Below, piece by piece: positions 1 to 7,492 of a DNA stretch of 64,000 nucleotides (the stretch's first letter is position 1; each line of letters begins with the position of its first letter). The translations under genes and the position numbers were made by a program. The notes beneath the pieces were generated by a model. The model did not search any database. It had not been told where the DNA came from and saw nothing but the letters and a program-made list of their open reading frames with translations. The stretch comes from Anaerofustis stercorihominis (GTDB lineage: Bacteria > Bacillota > Clostridia > Eubacteriales > Anaerofustaceae): positions 1 to 64,000 of the forward strand of contig NZ_JANJZK010000012.1 of NCBI RefSeq assembly GCF_024623185.1, in the 5' to 3' direction.

Positions 1-5
1 AGTGC

Positions 6-146
6 CGGGGTATAAGGGGCAGAGCCCCTTATGTGGATTGTAAGGCGGAGCCTTGCAGAATGGCGGGTTGTAGGGTGGAACCCTACAGAGTATCGGGGTA
101 TTAGGGGCAGAGCCCCTTATGTGGGTTGTAGGGCAGTGCCCTGCAT
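6..146. repeat. Tandem hairpin-rich repeat
   Basis: A unit of about 53 bp starting CGGGGTAT occurs at 6-58 and again at 94-146 with few differences, a period of 88 bp. Each unit holds short perfect hairpins, such as AGGGGC-AGA-GCCCCT and GGC-GGA-GCC, and the 35 bp between the copies hold a similar one (TAGGG-TGGAA-CCCTA). A related hairpin (AGGGGC-TCT-GCCCCT) lies at 2065-2081. The GC content is far above the surroundings. The block lies just past the stop codon of the ABC-F gene and may continue outside the window. It resembles dispersed extragenic palindromes; no coding potential was seen. Confidence 0.7.
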
Positions 147-168
147 AGGGTTTTAGGGTCGAAACCTA

Positions 169-1692
169 TTATAAATGAATTATTTTGTTAAAGAACCCCT
201 TATAAAACTCCTCTTCGTGGGAGACAAGTATTACGCTTCCTTTAAAGGTGAGAAGTGCTTTTTTGAGTGCTTCTTTGGCGTTTTTGTCCAGATGATTGGT
301 AGGTTCGTCCATAATGAGGAAATTGCATGGGCTTAATGTAAGCAGACACATCTTTACTTTTGCCTGCTCTCCGCCGCTTAAGGAAGCTATTTCCTGATTG
401 GAATGTTTGAAGCTAATTCCGCATCTTGAAAGATGACGTCGTATTTCCTTTTCGGAAAGCTTTCTGAAGCTGTCTGAAACTATTTCAAGAGGCGTCATTT
501 TATCGTCTTCCCAAGTGAGGTCCTGTTCGTAGTATCCGATGATGACCTGAGGGGAAAATTCAAATCCTCCGCCCAGCTTTTCGATATTTCCCGTAAGGGT
601 CTTTAATAAGGTGGATTTTCCTATGCCGTTGAAGCCTGTTATAACCACCTTCTCTCCTCCTTTTACGGATAGGTTTATGTCTTTTAATACAGGGTAGTCA
701 TATCCAACTTTAAGGTTATTTACGCTAAGCTGTTCGGTGTTATTCAGAGGAAGGCTTTTTAAGTCGAAGACGGGATTTATTTCTCTTGTGTCCAAGGCTT
801 CCATTTTATCCATCCTCTCCAGCTGTTTACGTCTGCCCTTAGCCATCCTAGTCTTTCTTCCCGCAATGTTCCTTCTTATGAATTCCTCGGTCTTCTTGAT
901 TTCTCTTTGCTGAGCGTTGTATTTTCTGATGTAGTCCTCTCTGAGCATTTCTTTCTTTTTGAGAAACTCGGAGTATGTCCCGTAGTATTTGTTTATCTTC
1001 CCGTTATCTATATCACATATCCTGTTGGATATATTTTCCAAGAAGGTATGGTCGTGGGAGACCACCATAAATGCGTTATCCAGATTTTTAAGGTATTCAC
1101 TGAGCCATGCTACATGTTCTTTATCTAAAAAGTTGGTGGGTTCGTCCAAGAGGAGGACGTCGGGCTTTTGAAGAAGGAGCTTTGAAAGGATTACTTTAGC
1201 CCTTTGACCTCCGCTTAAATTCCTTATCTTTCTGTTAAGACCTATTGCATCAAGTCCGAGCCCCGTAGAGATCTGTTTGATTTTCGTATCTATTTCGTAA
1301 AAATCTTCTCTCTCCAGCCTTTCCTGATATCTACCCGCCTTTTCCAGTGCATCAAAATCACCCTCCGCGGATTTTATGTATAATTCGTTCATTTTGTCTT
1401 CCATGATGTATAATTCTTCAAATGAAGATTTCAGGAAGTCCTTTATTGTTATCTCATCGTCTATTTTTGCGTACTGGTCAAGATATCCGACTTTTATCTT
1501 TTTGTCCCACACGACCCTGCCTTCGTCGGGGACGGTAAGTCCCGTGCATATTTTTATAAAGGTGCTTTTACCCGCACCGTTCTGACCTACTATACCCATA
1601 TGTTCGCCCTTATTTAGCGTCATATCCGCACCTTTGAATAAAACCGTATCCGAATATGAATGAAAAAGATTTTCTATATATAATAAACTCAT
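169..1692 (-). CDS. ABC-F family ATPase, YfmM-like
   Basis: A soluble protein of 507 residues with two ABC ATPase domains and no membrane segments, the layout of ABC-F proteins. Walker A motifs lie at about residues 36-44 (GQNGAGKST) and 353-361 (GFNGIGKST). The signatures are LSGGQ at 159-163 and LSGGEQ in the second half, each followed by a DEPTN Walker B region. A charged linker at about 245-300 separates the domains, as in ribosome-binding ABC-F factors that act at the E site in translation or antibiotic protection. The N-terminus closely resembles Bacillus YfmM from memory. A leader peptide and terminators precede the gene (see 1765-2054), so expression is probably controlled by attenuation. 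Whether it gives resistance or is a housekeeping factor cannot be told. Confidence 0.9.
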   Translation of the reverse strand: MSLLYIENLFHSYSDTVLFKGADMTLNKGEHMGIVGQNGAGKSTFIKICTGLTVPDEGRVVWDKKIKVGYLDQYAKIDDEITIKDFLKSSFEELYIMEDKMNELYIKSAEGDFDALEKAGRYQERLEREDFYEIDTKIKQISTGLGLDAIGLNRKIRNLSGGQRAKVILSKLLLQKPDVLLLDEPTNFLDKEHVAWLSEYLKNLDNAFMVVSHDHTFLENISNRICDIDNGKINKYYGTYSEFLKKKEMLREDYIRKYNAQQREIKKTEEFIRRNIAGRKTRMAKGRRKQLERMDKMEALDTREINPVFDLKSLPLNNTEQLSVNNLKVGYDYPVLKDINLSVKGGEKVVITGFNGIGKSTLLKTLTGNIEKLGGGFEFSPQVIIGYYEQDLTWEDDKMTPLEIVSDSFRKLSEKEIRRHLSRCGISFKHSNQEIASLSGGEQAKVKMCLLTLSPCNFLIMDEPTNHLDKNAKEALKKALLTFKGSVILVSHEEEFYKGFFNKIIHL

Positions 1693-1764
1693 TTTGTTTT
1701 CCTCGCTGATTTTTTATTTATTTTTATTCTTCGCCTTCATAAATGAATAAAATAAAATTCAAAT

Positions 1765-1960
1765 AAAAAAGAAGGCGGTATCTGCCTTCCGTTTTAAATA
1801 TAAAACAAAAGGCTACGGACCGTAACGCTGCCCATAGCCTAAATCTTTTATCGGGAAGAGAGCAATAAAATAAATCCTTTTAAAGGTTCATTTTACTGTT
1901 ATTACTTCCCGATGAATATTTTATGCTCTGCACAACGTTCATCGTTAAATTGCACAGAGC
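1765..1960 (-). promoter_or_regulatory. Attenuator with tandem terminators upstream of the ABC-F gene
   Basis: Read on the minus strand, four hairpins follow one another. The first, at 1960-1925, has an 11-bp stem (GCTCTGTGCAA, two G-U pairs) inside the leader ORF. The second, at 1913-1852, pairs ATCGGGAAG, the last three leader codons, with CTTCCCGAT downstream. The third, at 1841-1813, is an 8-bp GGCTATGG/CCGTAGCC stem followed by TTTTGTTTT, an intrinsic terminator. The fourth, at 1789-1771, is GAAGGC/GCCTTC followed by TTTTTTATTT, a second terminator. The overlap of one stem arm with the leader stop region is the usual layout for ribosome-controlled attenuation. The exact antiterminator pairing is inferred, not demonstrated. 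Confidence 0.8.
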
Positions 1961-2000
1961 TGAGTTTTCTGGTGATTTTGTCTGTTTCGTAAAAGTTCAT
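1902..2000 (-). CDS. Leader peptide of the ABC-F gene (32 aa)
   Basis: A 33-codon ORF (with stop) begins MNFYETDKITRK and ends HKIFIGK. Its ATG follows an AAAAAGGAG ribosome site by 6 bases and lies about 20 bp below a strong promoter. The coding sequence contains one complete hairpin and the 5' arm of a second, so a translating or stalled ribosome would alter folding ahead of two terminators. Short leader ORFs of this kind precede many inducible ABC-F and erm resistance genes. No similarity to a known leader peptide is claimed. It is not a conventional functional protein as far as can be seen. Confidence 0.72.
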   Translation of the reverse strand: MNFYETDKITRKLSSVQFNDERCAEHKIFIGK

Positions 2001-2025
2001 GACTTTCTCCTTTTTTACTAAGCTC

Positions 2026-2054
2026 ATGATAGCAGAGGTTTTGTTATTTGTCAA
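2026..2054 (-). promoter_or_regulatory. Sigma-A promoter of the ABC-F leader
   Basis: On the minus strand the -35 box TTGACA (2054-2049) is separated by 17 bp from the -10 box TATCAT (2031-2026). Only one base differs from the consensus. Transcription would start near 2020, just before the leader ribosome site. Confidence 0.85.
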
Positions 2055-2111
2055 ATGGAAGATTAAGGGGCTCTGCCCCTAGGAAGTTTGTTTCTTTAAA
2101 AAAGAAAACAA

Positions 2112-2133
2112 AAAGCACCCTACAGGGTGCTTT
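2112..2133 (-). terminator. Intrinsic terminator of ridA
   Basis: A perfect stem AAAGCACCCT/AGGGTGCTTT lies just after the ridA stop codon. On the minus strand it is followed by TTTTGTTTTC. Confidence 0.85.
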
Positions 2134-2141
2134 AAATCTAA

Positions 2142-2516
2142 TTATTCAACTACCGCGATAACTTCAACTTCCACAAGCACGTCTTTGGGAAGTCTTGATA
2201 CTTCCACGCACGACCTTGCAGGCTTTGAAATGAAGTATTTTTCATAAACTCCGTTAAAATCCGCAAAATCTTCGATATCACTTAAAAAGCATGTGGTCTT
2301 TATGACTTTATCAAATCCGCTTCCCGCTTCTCTTAATATCTCTTCTATATTTTGGCATACTCTATTAGCCTGCACTTTTATATCCCCTTCGATAATTTCT
2401 CCGCTTTCGGGGATTATCGGTATCTGTCCCGATGCATATAACATACCGTTCACGATAATTCCCTGCGAATAAGGTCCTATCGCTTGAGGTGCCTTTTTTG
2501 TTGATACTGTTTTCAT
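2142..2516 (-). CDS. ridA: RidA family enamine/imine deaminase
   Basis: A protein of 124 residues from the chosen start, the full length of the RidA/YjgF/YER057c family. These cytosolic trimers hydrolyse reactive enamine/imine intermediates such as 2-aminoacrylate released by PLP enzymes. The family signatures are present: GPYSQ at residues 14-18, and the substrate-binding arginine R101 in [15 protein letters not shown]. The start was placed at 2516 (MKTVSTKK) because GGAAG lies 8 bases before it; an upstream in-frame ATG at 2534 overlaps that ribosome site and is less likely. The gene is monocistronic with its own terminator. Confidence 0.93.
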   Translation of the reverse strand: MKTVSTKKAPQAIGPYSQGIIVNGMLYASGQIPIIPESGEIIEGDIKVQANRVCQNIEEILREAGSGFDKVIKTTCFLSDIEDFADFNGVYEKYFISKPARSCVEVSRLPKDVLVEVEVIAVVE

Positions 2517-2727
2517 ATTATCTCTTCCTTTCAATCAAACTGGATTTATTATATCATATTTTATTATTTATTAAATTTTTTATATATAATTTTCCGATAA
2601 TTTATTTATTAATTAAATCGTGCTGTATGACACTGTTTTACGAACATCTAGTAGCAGCATATGAAATTAAGATATATGAGAACGGTGACTAAATATAATA
2701 CCAGATATAAATAATTTTAAATAAAAA

Positions 2728-2754
2728 AGAGTCTTAAATTTTAATCAAGACTCT
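2728..2754 (-). terminator. Intrinsic terminator of the sigma-54 activator gene
   Basis: Stem AGAGTCTT/AAGACTCT with an 11-base loop; on the minus strand it is followed by TTTTTATTT. It lies 27 bp beyond the stop of the activator gene. Confidence 0.8.
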
Positions 2755-2780
2755 AAAGTTAAAACGTATTATATTATTTT

Positions 2781-4196
2781 TTATTTTTGAGCATATCTCT
2801 TTCTCTTTCTTACAAAAGTAGACGGATCCATGTTCAAACTTGCCGCTGCATCTCTTACATTCTTATATTTTTTATATGCTTCATTTATATATTTAAGTTC
2901 TATACTTTCAACTAACTTTTTTAAATCTTTAGTTTCATTAAGTTCAATATTTTCAAAAGGGTTACTTTTAGGTGATATATTTAAAGGTAGATCCTTTGCA
3001 TTTACTTTTTCTTTACTGCAAATAATCAGCCCTCTTTCAACTATGTTTCTAAGTTCTCTGATATTTCCGGGCCAGTCATAATTTTTTAATTTTTCCAATG
3101 CACTTTCGCTGAACTTCTTGTTAAATCCGTATTTATCATTAAAATTATTTATAAATAGGTTTGTTAGTGGGATTATATCTTCTTTTCTTTCTCTTAGAGA
3201 GGGGATATAGATAGGGAATACCATAAGTCTGTAATAAAGATCTTTTCTGAATAATTTTTTATCGACCATATCTTCCATATCTGCATTTGTTGCTGCAATT
3301 ATCCTTACATCTATTTTAATTGGTTTTGTTCCGCCTATTCTCTCTATTTCCTGCTCCTGCAAAACTCTTAAAAGTTTCACTTGCATATTAAGAGGGAGTT
3401 CGCCGATTTCATCCAAGAATATCGTTCCTTTATCCGCGACTTCGAACAGTCCCGCTTTTCCGTTTTTATTTGCTCCCGTAAAAGCACCTTTTTCATATCC
3501 GAAAAGTTCACTTTCAACAAGGTTTGGAGATATCGCACCGCAGTTGATTTTTATAAAAGGTTTATCTTTTCTGTTGCTGTTTTTATATATATGATTTGCA
3601 AACAGTTCTTTTCCTACTCCTGTGTCTCCAAGCAACATCACCGTTGCATCTAGTCCTGCTACTTTATCGGCAATGTTTAATGCTTCTATGGATTTTTTAT
3701 CAACGCAGATGATATCGTCAACTATAGTAGGATTATTATTTATCGGACTTAATTTGTGTTCTCTATTTGTGTCTATTATTTGTTTTCTTCCGATTTCTTC
3801 TTTTAAATTATATATTTCGGTTAAATCTCTTACATTGGTTACTACCATGATTATGTCTCCGTTATCATCTATGACCGGAGAGCTTGTTATCAAGGCTTTT
3901 TTTCCTGTTTTAAATTCCTGCTGAAGTGTTATAGGTTTCTTTTTTTGCATGGCAAGCAATGAACCTGAAACGGAAATAACATTATTTTTTACTAAATCAA
4001 GCATATTTTTTCCGATGACTTCTTCTTTTTTTAGTCCTGTTATCATCTCATAAGATTTATTCGCTTTTATTGTATTTGCATTTCCGTCCGTTATATATAT
4101 TCCGTCAAATGAATTTTCTATAATAGCATCTAACCTGTCATTTGCTTCCTGCAAATTATTAAAAATACTAAAGTTATTTGTATCATTCTTTCCCAT
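2781..4196 (-). CDS. Sigma-54-dependent transcriptional activator (PAS-AAA-Fis HTH)
   Basis: 471 residues in the order of an NtrC/RocR-type activator that drives open-complex formation by sigma-54 RNA polymerase. A PAS sensor spans about residues 20-130 ([12 protein letters not shown] to [11 protein letters not shown]). The AAA+ domain follows with Walker A GDTGVGKE, the sigma-54 contact loop GAFTGA, Walker [13 protein letters not shown] and an R-finger region. A Fis-type helix-turn-helix closes the protein ([18 protein letters not shown]). No response-regulator receiver domain is present, so the signal is probably a small molecule or redox state sensed by PAS. No clear -24/-12 promoter was found nearby, so its targets probably lie outside the window. 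The 5' leader has a GTTGCA-ATAA-TGCAAC palindrome and a possible 4-codon mini-ORF. Confidence 0.92.
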   Translation of the reverse strand: MGKNDTNNFSIFNNLQEANDRLDAIIENSFDGIYITDGNANTIKANKSYEMITGLKKEEVIGKNMLDLVKNNVISVSGSLLAMQKKKPITLQQEFKTGKKALITSSPVIDDNGDIIMVVTNVRDLTEIYNLKEEIGRKQIIDTNREHKLSPINNNPTIVDDIICVDKKSIEALNIADKVAGLDATVMLLGDTGVGKELFANHIYKNSNRKDKPFIKINCGAISPNLVESELFGYEKGAFTGANKNGKAGLFEVADKGTIFLDEIGELPLNMQVKLLRVLQEQEIERIGGTKPIKIDVRIIAATNADMEDMVDKKLFRKDLYYRLMVFPIYIPSLRERKEDIIPLTNLFINNFNDKYGFNKKFSESALEKLKNYDWPGNIRELRNIVERGLIICSKEKVNAKDLPLNISPKSNPFENIELNETKDLKKLVESIELKYINEAYKKYKNVRDAAASLNMDPSTFVRKRKRYAQK

Positions 4197-4227
4197 TTTT
4201 TTACCTCTGTTTCATTTTAACTCCTTT

Positions 4228-4243
4228 GTTGCAATAATGCAAC
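4228..4243 (-). promoter_or_regulatory. Palindrome in the leader of the sigma-54 activator gene
   Basis: GTTGCA-ATAA-TGCAAC is a perfect inverted repeat directly upstream of an AAAGGAG site. That site precedes a four-codon ORF (ATG AAA CAG AGG TAA), which in turn ends just before the activator start codon. It may be an operator or a short RNA hairpin. The function is not established. Confidence 0.4.
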
Positions 4244-4355
4244 TGTATTTTTGTCATAATATTGGTAATAAAAGTCATAATGATGTTTTATCTTTTTTTA
4301 CTTGATATTATTTTGATATGAATATATAATGTGGTTATATTATCACGGAGGCAGT

Positions 4356-4631
4356 ATGATGATCGATAAAATAGAAAAAGTACTTAATGAAAAAGTCAGA
4401 CCTTCTCTTAACAGTCATGGGGGAGATGTAGTAATAAAGAGTTATGAAGATAATATACTTAGAATTCAATTAATAGGTCAGTGTTCTGGATGCCCAGCAG
4501 CAAGAACCACTAACGAAGATTTGATTAAAAGCAGCGTCATGGAAGAAATCCCCGAAGTAAAAGATGTTATTTTAATTGAAGAAGTAAGTGAAGAACTGTT
4601 GGATTTTGCTAAAAAGATTTTAAAACATTAA
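4356..4631 (+). CDS. NifU C-terminal domain (Nfu) Fe-S scaffold/carrier
   Basis: About 91 residues consisting only of an Nfu domain. This module binds a [4Fe-4S] cluster through a CxxC pair at the dimer interface and passes it to apoproteins in the cytosol. The motif CSGCPAA and the preceding VRPSLNSHGGDV are typical. The start was put at the ATG at 4356, preceded by ACGGAGG; a second ATG follows at once, and an earlier in-frame start lacks a ribosome site. Eight bases separate it from the next small Cys-rich gene, suggesting co-transcription. No isc/suf genes lie nearby. Confidence 0.9.
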   Translation: MMIDKIEKVLNEKVRPSLNSHGGDVVIKSYEDNILRIQLIGQCSGCPAARTTNEDLIKSSVMEEIPEVKDVILIEEVSEELLDFAKKILKH

Positions 4632-4639
4632 GGGTATTT

Positions 4640-4882
4640 ATGAAAGTATTTATAAAATATTGCGGGGGATGTAATCCGAGGTATGACAGGGTAAGAGAGT
4701 TAGATAATTTCAAAAGAAAATATAAAGATATTGAGTTTACTTATGATTACGATAATGATGTCGATATTTGTTTAATCGTATGCGGCTGTAATTCTGCTTG
4801 TGCAGATGTTAGTTTTATTGATAAGAATATAAAAACATATATTATTAAAAGTAAACGAGAATTAGAAGATATTAAGTTATAA
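4640..4882 (+). CDS. Small cysteine-rich protein, function unknown
   Basis: 80 residues with two Cys clusters: YCGGCNPRYDR near residues 7-17 and VCGCNSAC near 48-55. Such spacing suggests a bound metal or Fe-S cluster. Short proteins with a CGGCNPRYDR start are known to me from clostridial genomes, but I cannot assign a function. The gene starts 8 bases after the Nfu stop codon (GGGTATTT before ATG) and probably shares its transcript, which hints at a link to Fe-S or metal metabolism. That link is inference from position only. Confidence 0.65.
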   Translation: MKVFIKYCGGCNPRYDRVRELDNFKRKYKDIEFTYDYDNDVDICLIVCGCNSACADVSFIDKNIKTYIIKSKRELEDIKL

Positions 4883-4956
4883 TATAAAGCCGAGTTTATC
4901 GGTTTTTTTATTATATTGTGATATAATATGTTTAGTTATGATTCGGGGGTATAAAA

Positions 4957-5619
4957 ATGGATAAATATATGCTTTTAAAACTGATTTCTTTATGTGTATT
5001 CTTGATACTTTTAATATATACACCTATATGGCTCACTTGGGTGTTCATAATGTATTTACTATTAAGATTAATAGTATTTGTACTTCCGACAAAAGGAAAT
5101 GATACTTCTATAGTTGGAAAAGAAAGTGCTTTGTTCGTTTTGGATTTACAAAAGTGTAATTCCAAAAATAAGAATGATTTTATAAAGAGAGTCAATAAAG
5201 AAATTAAAATTGCAAAGGATTTGGATTATAATATCATTTATATCAAAAATGTATTTGAATATTATGACATACTATTTTCTTTATTCACCATGGGCGGTGG
5301 ATTTTTAAAAGGAAGCGGTGATACCGAATTTGCTGATAAACTAAATATAAAGAGTGAAAATATATTTATTAAACATAATCAGGATGCATTTACCAATAAA
5401 GAGTTATCTTCTTTTCTTGTAAATAATGATATTGGGGATATTTATATCTCCGGTCAGGATGCGAGAGCTTGTGTATTAAAAACAGCTGTCGGAGCAAAGA
5501 ATAGAGGATATAATGTTAAAATCATAAGAAATGCCATAAATCCTAATGATAATAGTATTATAAATAAAATAGAAAGTAAAAATATTAAAGTAATAAATTC
5601 TTTAAAAGACAATAGGTAA
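4957..5619 (+). CDS. Membrane-anchored isochorismatase-like cysteine hydrolase
   Basis: 220 residues. Residues 1-43 form two hydrophobic segments, an anchor not usual in this family. The rest matches the cysteine-hydrolase fold: the catalytic Asp lies in ALFVLDLQK, a Lys in IFIKHNQDAF, and the nucleophilic Cys in QDARACVLKTA. This Asp-Lys-Cys triad is that of isochorismatases and nicotinamidases, which hydrolyse amides or vinyl ethers. The substrate cannot be deduced. The next gene (helix-hairpin-helix protein) begins 4 bases after the stop, so the two are probably co-transcribed. Confidence 0.7.
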   Translation: MDKYMLLKLISLCVFLILLIYTPIWLTWVFIMYLLLRLIVFVLPTKGNDTSIVGKESALFVLDLQKCNSKNKNDFIKRVNKEIKIAKDLDYNIIYIKNVFEYYDILFSLFTMGGGFLKGSGDTEFADKLNIKSENIFIKHNQDAFTNKELSSFLVNNDIGDIYISGQDARACVLKTAVGAKNRGYNVKIIRNAINPNDNSIINKIESKNIKVINSLKDNR

Positions 5620-5623
5620 AGAT

Positions 5624-5869
5624 ATGAGTGAGCTTAGAAAAATTCCCGGAGTTGGAGCTAAAACGGAAAAGGATTTAATAGAACTTGGGTATAGAACGAT
5701 AAACTCTTTAAAAGGTGAAGATCCCGAAGAAATATACTTAAGGGACTGTGAAAGAAGAGGTTTTCAGATAGACAGATGTCAGCTTTATGTATATAGATGT
5801 GCAGTGTATTATGCAAATGACGGAAAAGACAAAGAAAATAAAAAATGGTGGGATTTTAAAGATAAATAG
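5624..5869 (+). CDS. Helix-hairpin-helix protein, Cdd1 (pathogenicity locus) family
   Basis: 81 residues. The N-terminus LRKIPGVGAKTEKDLIELGYRTINSLKG is a helix-hairpin-helix DNA-binding motif of the kind in DNA repair proteins. The middle section DPEEIYLRDCERRGFQIDRCQLYVYRCAVYY matches my memory of the small Cdd1/pathogenicity-locus family, whose role is unknown. It overlaps no other gene and follows the hydrolase gene by 4 bases, with the start preceded by AGGTAAAG. It is predicted to be cytosolic and DNA-binding; the partner process is unknown. Confidence 0.75.
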   Translation: MSELRKIPGVGAKTEKDLIELGYRTINSLKGEDPEEIYLRDCERRGFQIDRCQLYVYRCAVYYANDGKDKENKKWWDFKDK

Positions 5870-5882
5870 CAATTTATCCCAT

Positions 5883-5911
5883 TTGACTTTTGTTTTATTA
5901 AATGTTAGAGT
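5883..5911 (+). promoter_or_regulatory. Probable promoter of the thiT leader
   Basis: TTGACT (5883-5888), a 17-bp spacer and TAGAGT (5906-5911) lie about 20 bp before the TPP aptamer. The -10 box is weak, but position and spacing are right. Confidence 0.55.
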
Positions 5912-5930
5912 ATCAGAGTAATTAAATAAA

Positions 5931-6060
5931 CAAGCTAGGGGAGCCATTAGGCTGAGAAAACAATTTGTTCACCCTTACTACTTGATCCGGGTAATACCGG
6001 CGTAAGGAAGCTAAAGAATTTGTTAAACCCCTCCTGTTTATATAAAATAAGGAGGATTTT
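5931..6060 (+). promoter_or_regulatory. TPP riboswitch with SD-masking terminator
   Basis: The thi-box core is clear. GGGGAGCC and GGCTGAGA (5938-5955) form the pyrimidine-binding arm. ACCCTT, ACTTGATCCGGGTAATACCG and GCGTAAGGAAG (5971-6010) form the pyrophosphate arm. The expression platform follows: CCTCC (6030-6034) pairs with the GGAGG ribosome site (6051-6055), and the stem is followed by six T. Ligand binding would therefore block both elongation and translation initiation of thiT. The function as a TPP sensor follows from the conserved core and the downstream thiamine transporter. Confidence 0.95.
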
Positions 6061-6062
6061 TT

Positions 6063-6716
6063 ATGTCTTTTTTTATAACTTCTACTGATAATGGATATGT
6101 TCTTAAATCTGCGGGATATATAGCTTTAGTCATTTTATTTTTATCGGTTTTATGTATAGCTACATTTTTATCAAAGAAGAGAGAACAAAAAAGAAAAAAT
6201 ACAAAAGAGTTAGTGTACTGTGCGATGATAATTGCTCTTGGGACCGTTGCATCATTCTTAAAAGTATATGAATTCCCATTTGGAGGTACTGTTACTTTAT
6301 GCAGTATGCTGTTTGTATGTTTGGCAGGTTATTTTTACGGACCCGCCACAGGTGTTTTAACGGCAAGTGCATATGGTATCTTACAATTTATAGTCCAGCC
6401 TTATATAGTTTTTCCCCTTCAGGTATTGGTGGATTACTTATTTGCTTTTGGCTCTCTTGGTTTGTCGGGACTATTTTATAAATCTAAAAACGGACTGTTA
6501 AAGGGTTATTTGATCGGAGTTTTGGGCAGATATCTATTTGCGGTGATTTCGGGATGGATTTTCTTTTCTGAATATGCATGGGAAGGTTGGGCAGCTTTAC
6601 CATATTCTTTAGTGTATAATGGTATATATATCGGTGCGGAAGCTCTTTTGACTGTTATAATCATATCCGTGCCTGCAGTAAAAAAAGGACTTGAGCGAAT
6701 TAAAATTAATGCATAG
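6063..6716 (+). CDS. thiT: Thiamine ECF transporter S component ThiT
   Basis: 217 residues, mostly hydrophobic with six predicted helices in the ThiT part. It is the substrate-binding subunit that captures thiamine and works with the shared EcfT/EcfA module, which is not in this window. Family features are seen: YEFPFGGTVTLCSMLF, GYFYGPATGVLTASAYGILQF and the tryptophan-rich ISGWIFFSEYAWEGW thiamine-pocket region. An extra N-terminal helix (about residues 17-36) and a basic KKREQKRK loop precede the usual start, making it longer than typical ThiT of about 180 residues. The TPP riboswitch confirms the substrate. Confidence 0.95.
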   Translation: MSFFITSTDNGYVLKSAGYIALVILFLSVLCIATFLSKKREQKRKNTKELVYCAMIIALGTVASFLKVYEFPFGGTVTLCSMLFVCLAGYFYGPATGVLTASAYGILQFIVQPYIVFPLQVLVDYLFAFGSLGLSGLFYKSKNGLLKGYLIGVLGRYLFAVISGWIFFSEYAWEGWAALPYSLVYNGIYIGAEALLTVIIISVPAVKKGLERIKINA

Positions 6717-6838
6717 AGTATAATTATATTTTTTGATTTTTATATATTTAAAGCACTTACAAGTTGCATTTAGAAACGTCAAGTTGGTTCAAATGAAATG
6801 TAAGGATGTTATAATTAAATAGTAACGGAGGTGCTAAT

Positions 6839-7282
6839 ATGAAAACAGGAGAAAAAATATCAAAAGCGAGGAAAAATATCAACTTAACGCAGGATCAGTT
6901 GGCGGAAGTCCTTGATGTTTCAAGGCAAACTATTTCCAAATGGGAATCGGATATTGCTTATCCTGAAGCAGGTAAACTTAAGCTTCTATCTGATACCTTA
7001 AATGTCAGTATAGATTACTTATTGAATGATGAAGCAGAGGAAACTAAAGTACCTGAAATGAAGCAGACATCGAATGGATATGAAGTAGATTGGTCTAAAC
7101 TTTATCCTATTTTGAATAAATATGAAAAAGAGATATATATAAATCATTATTTTGATCTCTTTAGTAATTTGATTAAAGAAGCGATGAAAAAATATAATTA
7201 TTCATTGGAAGATGCAACATTAGTTTTAAAAGATATTTATTATAAGGCATATCTTAAATTAAAAGAAGAAGAAAATAAATAA
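6839..7282 (+). CDS. Xre family helix-turn-helix regulator
   Basis: 147 residues. Residues 4-58 form a Cro/C1-type helix-turn-helix (EKISKARKNINLTQDQLAEVLDVSRQTISKWESDIAYPE). The C-terminal part (about 75-147) is helical and shows no recognised domain; it probably mediates oligomerisation or ligand sensing. The start at 6839 follows AACGGAGGTG by a good spacing. Upstream, TTGGTTCAAATG and TATAAT-like sequences could be the promoter. The target genes are unknown; the neighbours are metabolically unrelated. Confidence 0.85.
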   Translation: MKTGEKISKARKNINLTQDQLAEVLDVSRQTISKWESDIAYPEAGKLKLLSDTLNVSIDYLLNDEAEETKVPEMKQTSNGYEVDWSKLYPILNKYEKEIYINHYFDLFSNLIKEAMKKYNYSLEDATLVLKDIYYKAYLKLKEEENK

Positions 7283-7306
7283 AAAGAACCCATATGGGTT
7301 CTTTTT
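7281..7306. terminator. Bidirectional terminator
   Basis: AAAAAGAACCC/GGGTTCTTTTT stem between the convergent Xre gene and the small minus-strand gene. A-run and T-run flank both sides, so it can serve both transcripts. Confidence 0.88.
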
Positions 7307-7484
7307 ATTCGTCATAAACTGCTGTTATTATTGGTTTTCCTTCTCTGTCAAGCAAAGGTGTCAGTCCTCCGGAATAACCATTTACATGATATAAATAATT
7401 CACACCGGTATTTCTGTCTACCCAAATTTCAGTTACAGTCATTGTTCCTTGTGAATAGGTCTTTTTAAATCTTGCTTCTTTCAT
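7305..7484 (-). CDS. Small protein, DUF6440-like (59 aa)
   Basis: A 59-codon ORF below common length cut-offs. It begins MKEARFKKTYSQGTM and contains TVTEIWVDRNTGVNYLYH and GYSGGLTPLLDREGKPI. The pattern of an instructive strand, a DxxTGV(N/Q)YL stretch and GLTPLLDxxGKP is what I remember for the DUF6440 family of uncharacterised small proteins. It begins 8 bases past the stop of the CoA-transferase gene and ends in the shared terminator, so it is probably the last gene of that transcript. Its function is unknown. Confidence 0.72.
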   Translation of the reverse strand: MKEARFKKTYSQGTMTVTEIWVDRNTGVNYLYHVNGYSGGLTPLLDREGKPIITAVYDE

Positions 7485-7492
7485 TTATTTAC

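Noticed and set aside
2781-4330. A sigma-54 (-24/-12) promoter near the activator gene
   Set aside because: No TGGCAC-N5-TTGC pattern was found in the flanking intergenic DNA.
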